This document shows positions 15,165 through 19,958 of a DNA stretch of 19,958 nt, piece after piece. Numbering within the stretch: the first letter of the stretch is position 1; the number at the start of each line of letters is the position of its first letter. Under the pieces are notes generated by a model, which did not search any database, had not been told where the DNA came from, and saw only the letters and a program-made list of their open reading frames with translations. This DNA comes from a bacterium (GTDB lineage: Bacteria; Chloroflexota; Dormibacteria; UBA8260; Bog-877). Location: assembly GCA_021802115.1 (NCBI GenBank), contig JAKABA010000058.1, positions 1 to 19,958 on the forward strand. Reading direction: 5' to 3'. The translations under genes and the position numbers were made by a program.

Positions 15165-15560
15165 ATGAGTCAGGCGGAGCCAGAGATCGCGACGGCCCTG
15201 AATGGGATGAGGCAGAGCATGGGCAGCGTGCCCCCGGCAATTGCCAAGGCGGCGCCGGTCGACCCGGCGCTGGTGGCCGAGCAGGTTCACAGTAGCGCCT
15301 TCGCGATGCCGCCAGGGGCGGGCGCCCTGGACCCTGAGACCCGGACCCTGATCTACCTGGCGGCCGCCCTGGCGTCCTCCAACCACGCCTGCACCCTGGC
15401 CATGGTCAACAGGGCCAGCGTGCGGGGGATCACCAGCGAGAAGTTGCTGGAGGCCCTGCACATCGCGCGCTTCGCCATGGCGACCCGGGTGGTCGGTGAC
15501 GCCGAACCGCTCTTCGAGATGCTCGCCCAGCGGCAGGAGGCGCCGACGGTCGCGGCATGA
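15165..15560 (+). CDS. Carboxymuconolactone-decarboxylase/AhpD-like protein lacking the CxxC pair
   Basis: A 131-residue alpha-helical protein resembling the CMD/AhpD superfamily: DPETRTLIYLAAALASSNHA (57-76 region) followed by NRASVRGITSEKLLEALHIA and RFAMATRVVGDAEPLFEM. The peroxidatic motif of AhpD (C-x2-C-x3-H) is not conserved: only Cys76 is present, with Asn73 in place of the first Cys and Met80 in place of the His. An AhpD-like thiol peroxidase role is therefore doubtful. The ATG at 15165 has GAGGAG 7 nt upstream, so it is translated on its own; the upstream in-frame extension to 15006 is the transporter gene read in another frame. It is 101 nt behind the transporter gene and may share its transcript. 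Confidence 0.8.
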   Translation: MSQAEPEIATALNGMRQSMGSVPPAIAKAAPVDPALVAEQVHSSAFAMPPGAGALDPETRTLIYLAAALASSNHACTLAMVNRASVRGITSEKLLEALHIARFAMATRVVGDAEPLFEMLAQRQEAPTVAA

Positions 15561-15600
15561 GGCCCCGCCGGCCAGCCCCCGCGGGCGGCCGGCATACGCC

Positions 15601-15631
15601 CCCGCACCTGTCCAACTTGGGCAGGTGCGGG
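15601..15631. terminator. Strong GC hairpin after the CMD-like gene
   Basis: CCCGCACCTG (15601-15610) and CAGGTGCGGG (15622-15631) are perfect 10-bp arms. TCC/GGG inside adds three more pairs (one T-G) around an AACTT loop. It lies 40 nt past the CMD-like stop, which fits the end of the arsR-transporter-CMD unit. No T-run follows. Confidence 0.5.
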
Positions 15632-15725
15632 ATCTCGCCGGGCTCCATCCCGGGTCGGTTGGCGCCTCTCGAGTGCTCCCTGCAAAGACCGGGCCTCCTG
15701 GTGAATCGCCGATGATGATCTGGTG

Positions 15726-16175
15726 ATGGCGGGCGACAACCGAGGCCGGGCCACGAGCTGGGGATGGGCCCTGGCGGCGGTCGCCCTGCTGGGGGCGGCC
15801 AACGTGGGCCAGTTCATCATCAGCAGCCCAGCTCTCATGGCCGGCTCGCCGGGCCGAGCCGCCGGCTCCTATCTGGGCGAGGCCCTGTTCGGGGCGCTGG
15901 CAGGCTTGGGAATCGCGACCGCCCGGGGCGCTGCCAACCACCTCTTGCCGGCGCTCATGCGCGGCCTGTCCGTGCTGATCGCGCTGGGAAGCGTCCTTTT
16001 GCTGGTGGTGCATGCCGCCGCCCACGTGGGCGGCCTGAGGCCGGCCTCGGTCGCCGTGCTGGCGGCCCTCGCGGTCGCCTGGCGGACGGCCTCCGTGCGG
16101 GAGCGGCTCGCCGCCCCCAGCTCAGGGGAAGCGGCGGAGGCCAGGCCCGGCCGCCCTATCGACAGCTCCGACTGA
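15726..16175 (+). CDS. Small polytopic membrane protein, unknown function
   Basis: I do not recognise a family. The 149-residue protein has four likely membrane segments: WALAAVALLGAANVGQFII, YLGEALFGALAGLGIATA, GLSVLIALGSVLLLVVHAAA and SVAVLAALAVAWRTA. A hydrophilic tail (ERLAAPSSGEAAEARPGRPI) ends it. The N-terminus is polar (MAGDNRGRATSWG). The ATG at 15726 is preceded directly by an in-frame GTG at 15723; neither has a clear ribosome-binding site. It is convergent with ftsZ, 45 nt away, and separated from the CMD-like gene by a strong hairpin, so it is probably transcribed separately. GC-rich codon use is like its neighbours. Confidence 0.65.
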   Translation: MAGDNRGRATSWGWALAAVALLGAANVGQFIISSPALMAGSPGRAAGSYLGEALFGALAGLGIATARGAANHLLPALMRGLSVLIALGSVLLLVVHAAAHVGGLRPASVAVLAALAVAWRTASVRERLAAPSSGEAAEARPGRPIDSSD

Positions 16176-16192
16176 ATCCGAAGCGGCCGCCG

Positions 16193-16205
16193 AGCCCTAA
16201 GGGCT
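16193..16205. terminator. Short palindrome between convergent genes
   Basis: AGCCCTAAGGGCT is a perfect 13-nt palindrome between the membrane protein gene (+) and ftsZ (-). A bidirectional terminator is expected in such a gap, but the stem is short and lacks T-runs. Confidence 0.3.
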
Positions 16206-16220
16206 GGCCGTCAGCCTGGC

Positions 16221-17336
16221 TCAGCGCTGCTCCCGCAGGAAGGCCGGGATGTCCAGGTCGTCGAACGCCTCCGACTCATCCCTGACCGAGCGCCTCAGGC
16301 TGTCCGGAAGCGGCTCCTGCAGCTCCTGGGGCCGGCTCGCCCGGTACTTCTCCGCCAGCGCCTGGTTGACCGCCGGCACGCTGCTGAACCCGGTGGCGAT
16401 CACGGTGATCTTGACGTCCCCGCCCATACGGTCGTCCAGCACCGCGCCGAAGATGATGTTGGCGTTGGGATCGGCGTTCTGGCGGATCATGTCGCAGGCC
16501 TCGGTCACCTCGTGGAGGGTCAGGTCCGGGCTGGCGGTGATGTTGAGCAGGATCCCCTTGGCCCCGGCGATGGAGGTCTCCAGAAGCTGACTGGAGACAG
16601 CGTCGCGAGCCGCGTCCTGGGCCCGGTTGTCGCCACTGCCGTAGCCGATCCCCATCAGAGCGGCACCCTGACCGGACATGATCGCCTTGACGTCGGCGAA
16701 GTCCAGGTTGATGAGGCCCGGGTAGACGATCAGGTCGGAGATGCCCTGGACCCCCTGGCGCAGCACGTCGTCAGCCTTGCGGAAGGCATCCACCATGGTG
16801 GTGCGCTTGTCGGTGACGGCGATCAGGCGGTCGTTGGGGATGGTGATCAGGGTGTCAACGCGGCCCGATAGACCCTCGACTCCGCGCTCGGCGGCCTCCA
16901 TCCGGCGCCGGCCCTCGAAGCTGAAAGGCTTGGTGACCACGCCAATGGTGAGAGCCCCGCTGGAGCGGGCGATCTCGGCGATGATGGGAGCCGCGCCGGT
17001 GCCGGTGCCGCCACCCATGCCCGCGGTCACGAAAACCATGTCCGAGTCATGCAGGATGGAGGAGAGTTCGTCCCGCGACTCCTCGGCCGCGTTCTCGCCC
17101 ACCTCTGGGTCGCCACCGGCGCCCAACCCGCGGGTCACCTTGCGCCCGATGTGGATCTTGGTGGGAGCCTCGGAGGCGTCGAGGGCCTGACGGTCGGTGT
17201 TGACCGCGATGAAGTCGACGCCGCGCAGCTTGGCCCTGATCATCCGGTTGACGGCGTTGCTGCCCCCTCCGCCCACGCCGATCACCTTGATGCGGGCGTT
17301 GCCCTGAGTGGTGCGGTCGAGGTCGTCTTGCGGCAT
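16221..17336 (-). CDS. ftsZ: Cell division protein FtsZ
   Basis: Tubulin-like GTPase that polymerises into the Z-ring at midcell. The 371-residue protein has [29 protein letters not shown], the GTP signature [27 protein letters not shown], the T7 loop with [20 protein letters not shown], and a short linker to the C-terminal peptide [15 protein letters not shown], whose DIPAFLR core binds FtsA and similar partners. The linker (about [20 protein letters not shown]) is unusually short. The ATG at 17336 has AAGGAG 6 nt upstream. It follows ftsA by 17 nt, so FtsZ and its membrane anchor are co-expressed. Confidence 0.98.
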   Translation of the reverse strand: MPQDDLDRTTQGNARIKVIGVGGGGSNAVNRMIRAKLRGVDFIAVNTDRQALDASEAPTKIHIGRKVTRGLGAGGDPEVGENAAEESRDELSSILHDSDMVFVTAGMGGGTGTGAAPIIAEIARSSGALTIGVVTKPFSFEGRRRMEAAERGVEGLSGRVDTLITIPNDRLIAVTDKRTTMVDAFRKADDVLRQGVQGISDLIVYPGLINLDFADVKAIMSGQGAALMGIGYGSGDNRAQDAARDAVSSQLLETSIAGAKGILLNITASPDLTLHEVTEACDMIRQNADPNANIIFGAVLDDRMGGDVKITVIATGFSSVPAVNQALAEKYRASRPQELQEPLPDSLRRSVRDESEAFDDLDIPAFLREQR

Positions 17337-17353
17337 CGTGATCTCCTTCAGGC

Positions 17354-18559
17354 TCAGAACAGCTCGTGGAGCCAGCGGTTGAGCCGGCCGGCGCTGCGGG
17401 TGGTTCGCTGATTGCTGTGATCGTGTCCGGACGTCGAGCGCTGTCCCCAGCGCAGGAGCCCGGCGGTGGCGGCGTGTTCAGGCATCCCCAACTGGTCGGC
17501 CAGGCCGAAAAGGCCCTCTGGAACGGCGACTCTGACCGGCATCTCCAGGATCTGGTGGACCGCCGCCGCGAAGCCCTGGAGCCTGACGCAGCCGCCGGTT
17601 AGGACCACCCGGCTGACTCCATCCTCCTGGTCGAGGACCTGCCCGATCAGGCGCACCATCTCCCTGGTCCTCGGCTCGATCACCTCGGCAAGCCAGCGGC
17701 GCGGTACCTCGTCAGCGCCGACGCCACCCATGCCGACCACGGTCACCATCTCCTCGGGACGGATCTGACCGGGATCGCAATGACCGTGACGGATCTTGAC
17801 GGTCTCGGCCTCCTCCAGGTCGCAGTGGAGCCCGGTGGCCAGGTCCTTGGTGACGTTCTGACCCCCGACCGGGAGCACCAGGACGCGCTTGATGGTGCCG
17901 GCGCGGAAGATGGCGATGTCCGTCGTCCCACCGCCCACGTCGACCACGGCCACCGAGCCCTCCAGTTCCCGATCGCGGACCACGCCCTCGGCGGACGCGA
18001 GCGGCTGGGCCACCACGTCGTCGACGCGCAACCCGGCCGCGTGCGCGCATTCGACCAGCGCCTCCAGATGGGCGGTGGAAGCCAGCACCAGCTCAGCGTC
18101 GACCCCAAGGCGAGTTCCCGCCACGCCGCGGGGGTCACGGAGTTCGGCCATTTGGTCGACCGCGTAGGAGCGTGGGATCAGGTGGACGACCTCGGTGCCA
18201 TCCAGATCAGGCGCCTCCCTGACCGCCTCCAGCACCCGGTTGAGGTCTCCGGTCCCCACCGCGCCGCTGCGGGAGGCCACCGAAACGACGGCCTGTCGCG
18301 AACGGCTCATCAGGTGCCGGCCCCCGAGGGTCATCAGGGTCGAGTCGATCTCGACCCCCGCCGCCCGTTCGGCCAGATCCAGGGCCCGGCTGATCGACGC
18401 GGTGGCGGCGTCGGGGTCGACGATGACACTCTTGCGCACTCCGGCCGAGGGGGCCTCACCGACGCCGAGGACGCGAAGTCGGCTGCCATCGTCGTCGGCG
18501 ACGGCGCAGCGAACGGTCGAGGTCCCCAGGTCGACCGCCACCAGGCGGCGACTGCTCAA
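17354..18559 (-). CDS. ftsA: Cell division protein FtsA
   Basis: Actin-like ATPase that tethers FtsZ filaments to the membrane and recruits later division proteins. The 401-residue protein shows the phosphate-1 motif [16 protein letters not shown] near the N-terminus, the FtsA-specific 1C region ([17 protein letters not shown] onward), phosphate-2 [16 protein letters not shown], adenosine motif [13 protein letters not shown], and a C-terminal amphipathic helix [11 protein letters not shown] that acts as the membrane anchor. The TTG at 18559 is the furthest in-frame start and has no Shine-Dalgarno sequence; the start overlaps the stop of a 21-codon upstream ORF (TTGA). A GTG at residue 7 is an alternative but would trim the first strand. 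Confidence 0.95.
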   Translation of the reverse strand: MSSRRLVAVDLGTSTVRCAVADDDGSRLRVLGVGEAPSAGVRKSVIVDPDAATASISRALDLAERAAGVEIDSTLMTLGGRHLMSRSRQAVVSVASRSGAVGTGDLNRVLEAVREAPDLDGTEVVHLIPRSYAVDQMAELRDPRGVAGTRLGVDAELVLASTAHLEALVECAHAAGLRVDDVVAQPLASAEGVVRDRELEGSVAVVDVGGGTTDIAIFRAGTIKRVLVLPVGGQNVTKDLATGLHCDLEEAETVKIRHGHCDPGQIRPEEMVTVVGMGGVGADEVPRRWLAEVIEPRTREMVRLIGQVLDQEDGVSRVVLTGGCVRLQGFAAAVHQILEMPVRVAVPEGLFGLADQLGMPEHAATAGLLRWGQRSTSGHDHSNQRTTRSAGRLNRWLHELF

Positions 18560-18621
18560 ACCCGGAACCCGGCCGTGAGGCCGCCTCTGAGGTGAGGCCC
18601 TCCCAGGACGCAGTTGGTCAT
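18556..18621 (-). CDS. Possible 21-residue leader ORF coupled to ftsA
   Basis: ATG at 18621-18619 runs 21 codons (MTNCVLGGPHLRGGLTAGFR and one more) to a TGA at 18558-18556 that overlaps the ftsA TTG start by 4 nt. ftsA itself has no ribosome-binding site, so termination of this ORF could supply ribosomes to it. The ORF's own site is weak (GGGG about 10 nt upstream) and the peptide resembles nothing I know. It may be chance. Confidence 0.25.
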   Translation of the reverse strand: MTNCVLGGPHLRGGLTAGFRV

Positions 18622-18720
18622 CGGGCGTTTCCCCAATTCTTGGTTATGAAGGCTGTCAGGAACGTCGGGTTGGGTCTTAACTCGGGCATCGGGGCCTTTG
18701 GGTCGCAGGCGACCGGATGA

Positions 18721-18749
18721 AGTGTATCGGTAATGGGAGAGCAATACAA
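18721..18749 (-). promoter_or_regulatory. Possible ftsAZ promoter
   Basis: On the minus strand TTGTAT (18749-18744) and TACACT (18726-18721) are 17 nt apart, matching sigma-70 hexamers at 3/6 and 4/6. This is the most AT-rich stretch of the 254-bp ftsQ-ftsA gap. Transcription would begin near 18714, giving a leader of about 155 nt before ftsA. Confidence 0.4.
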
Positions 18750-18757
18750 GCCCCAAA

Positions 18758-18773
18758 CCACATCATGTTGTGG
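18758..18773. promoter_or_regulatory. Palindromic operator-like site upstream of ftsA
   Basis: CCACATCATGTTGTGG is a palindrome with 14 of 16 bases symmetric, centred on CATG. It lies just upstream of the candidate ftsAZ -35, at about -44 to -59 from the predicted start, a usual place for an activator or repressor dimer. The factor is unknown. Confidence 0.35.
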
Positions 18774-18813
18774 GTGATACGGTCGCCAGGCACCGGGTTT
18801 TGGGTTCGCATCC

Positions 18814-19944
18814 TCAGGGGCTGAGCACCACCTGGGAGGGATCCTCCAGATAGATGGTCTTGATGGTGGTGGATTTCAGGTTGACCTTGGCGGCCAGAGC
18901 CCGCAATGCCTCGAGCTTGGCGCCGATCGAGCCGATTTGGGCCTTGGTGAGCGCCGGCCCCAGGTCCGCCACCCATCCCGCCGAGCTCTTGATCTCCAGC
19001 GACCCGACCGGGCTGATCAAGAACTGCACCACGCTCACCCCGTAAGCCGCAGGGAACACGTGGGAGAGGGCGGCCAGCGCGGCGGTCAGATTGGCCGGCA
19101 GGGCCACCCCCCCGGGCCCGGCCCCCGCGCCCTGGATCTGGTCGACCAGGGTGGGTACCGGGCTTAGAGTCGGAGTCTGGGGCACCGGGCCCAGCACCGC
19201 ACCGGTGGCCGCCAGCAGCTCGCGCCGCCCCCCCCGCTGGAGGATCAGAACCGGCGGCAGTGGGGTCACCGACATCACCAGGGTGCCAGGCCACCTCACC
19301 TTCACGCTGGCAGCGGCCACCCACGGCTGGGCGAGCAGATTGACGGTCATGCGCTCGGTGTTGAGCATGATCGTGCTCTCCCCCACCCTGGCCCCCGCCG
19401 CCGCCAGCAGCTGACTCCGCGCCAGCACCGAGCTCCCCTCCACCTCGACTCTCTGCACCTTGAGCCAGGGAAGGTTGAAGGCCGCCAGCGCCGCCACCAG
19501 GATCAGGACCAGAGCCAGGGACCCGAGCCGCAGGGGCAGCACCAGCTCCCGCCAGGCGTCCAGCCACCTGGGCCGCTTGGGCGCCGAGAGCCGGACCCGG
19601 CCGAAGAGCCGCTGCCGGGCGGCCAGCCGGGCGGCGCGGCGGGCCGCCGCTTGACGGGCGATCTCCTCAACCACGTCGTCCCCCAGCTCGCCGCGCCTCC
19701 AACCCCGAGTGGTCTGCGCTCGATTGGACCGGCGCGGTGGAGGCTGGGGACGGTGGCCCCGCCGAGGGGCGCCCGGCTGCCATGCCTGGAACTCATCGGG
19801 GACTGCGGCACCGAACTGGCGCCGATCCGGCGGCCTGGGACGCGTCAGCGGTTCGATGGCTGCCCCTTGACTGAGACGTTGTGGAAGGACGGGGACCGGC
19901 CGCCGGTGGGGAGAGCGGTCCACACCGGCAGTTCGACAGTACAC
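18814..19944 (-). CDS. ftsQ: Cell division protein FtsQ/DivIB
   Basis: Single-pass divisome protein that links FtsB/FtsL and the septal peptidoglycan machinery. A long basic, Pro-rich cytoplasmic N-terminus (about 1-137, with QAAARRAARLAARQRLFGRV) precedes one membrane helix (LRLGSLALVLILVAALAAF, 138-156). Then comes the POTRA domain: LKVQRVEVEGSSVLARSQLL with NLLAQPWVAAASVKVRWPGT and LVMSVTP. A beta domain follows, ending LEDPSQVVLSP. The GTG at 19944 gives 376 residues, long for the family because of the N-terminus. The frame stays open to the window edge, so the true start could lie further upstream. No ribosome-binding site is visible. Confidence 0.9.
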   Translation of the reverse strand: MYCRTAGVDRSPHRRPVPVLPQRLSQGAAIEPLTRPRPPDRRQFGAAVPDEFQAWQPGAPRRGHRPQPPPRRSNRAQTTRGWRRGELGDDVVEEIARQAAARRAARLAARQRLFGRVRLSAPKRPRWLDAWRELVLPLRLGSLALVLILVAALAAFNLPWLKVQRVEVEGSSVLARSQLLAAAGARVGESTIMLNTERMTVNLLAQPWVAAASVKVRWPGTLVMSVTPLPPVLILQRGGRRELLAATGAVLGPVPQTPTLSPVPTLVDQIQGAGAGPGGVALPANLTAALAALSHVFPAAYGVSVVQFLISPVGSLEIKSSAGWVADLGPALTKAQIGSIGAKLEALRALAAKVNLKSTTIKTIYLEDPSQVVLSP

Positions 19945-19958
19945 GTTGACGCATCTCG

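Overview
The window is a high-GC bacterial chromosome segment of mostly conserved housekeeping genes. Cell-division genes lie at the right end (ftsQ, ftsA, ftsZ, minus strand). A long minus-strand block fills the left half: ileS, a TraR/DksA-type zinc-finger gene, lspA, an RluD-type pseudouridine synthase gene, gmk, coaBC, priA, fmt, smpB and ssrA (tmRNA). Having both FtsA and FtsZ argues against Actinobacteria, which lack FtsA. The high GC content, the type-2 isoleucyl-tRNA synthetase, the GKDT P-loop variant in guanylate kinase and the gene order suggest a deep-branching Terrabacteria lineage, such as Chloroflexota or Candidatus Dormibacterota. That placement is inference and was not tested by any search.

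Layout. 1-121 is unexplained flank downstream of tmRNA. 122-509 (-) is ssrA, with a readable 13-codon tag. 729-7915 (-) is a tightly packed, probably co-transcribed block (TraR/DksA-type, lspA, rluD-like, gmk, coaBC, priA, fmt, smpB) with several start/stop overlaps. It combines translation quality control and initiation (ssrA, smpB, fmt), replication restart (priA), CoA and GMP synthesis (coaBC, gmk), rRNA modification (rluD-like) and lipoprotein processing (lspA). 7994-10915 (-) is ileS.

10991-16175 is a plus-strand accessory island between ileS and ftsZ. It holds a MaoC-like dehydratase gene, a decayed P-loop kinase relic (about 11612-11830), a GT87-like membrane mannosyltransferase gene, an arsR-type repressor gene with a clear promoter and overlapping palindromic operator, a TDT-family (TehA/Ssu1/Mae1) transporter gene, a carboxymuconolactone-decarboxylase-like gene and a small membrane protein gene. 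The arsR-transporter-CMD run looks like a small stress-response or efflux cassette.

16221-19944 (-) is ftsZ, ftsA and ftsQ. A 254-bp gap between ftsQ and ftsA carries a promoter candidate, a near-perfect 16-bp palindrome and a possible leader ORF coupled to ftsA.

Points most worth a second look: the swapped GVHH (instead of HIGH) signature in the type-2 IleRS; the arsR promoter/operator, which implies a leaderless mRNA; active-site substitutions in Fmt, CoaC and PriA; an lspA gene with no conventional start codon in the expected place; and the kinase pseudogene. No CRISPR array, insertion sequence or prophage was seen.
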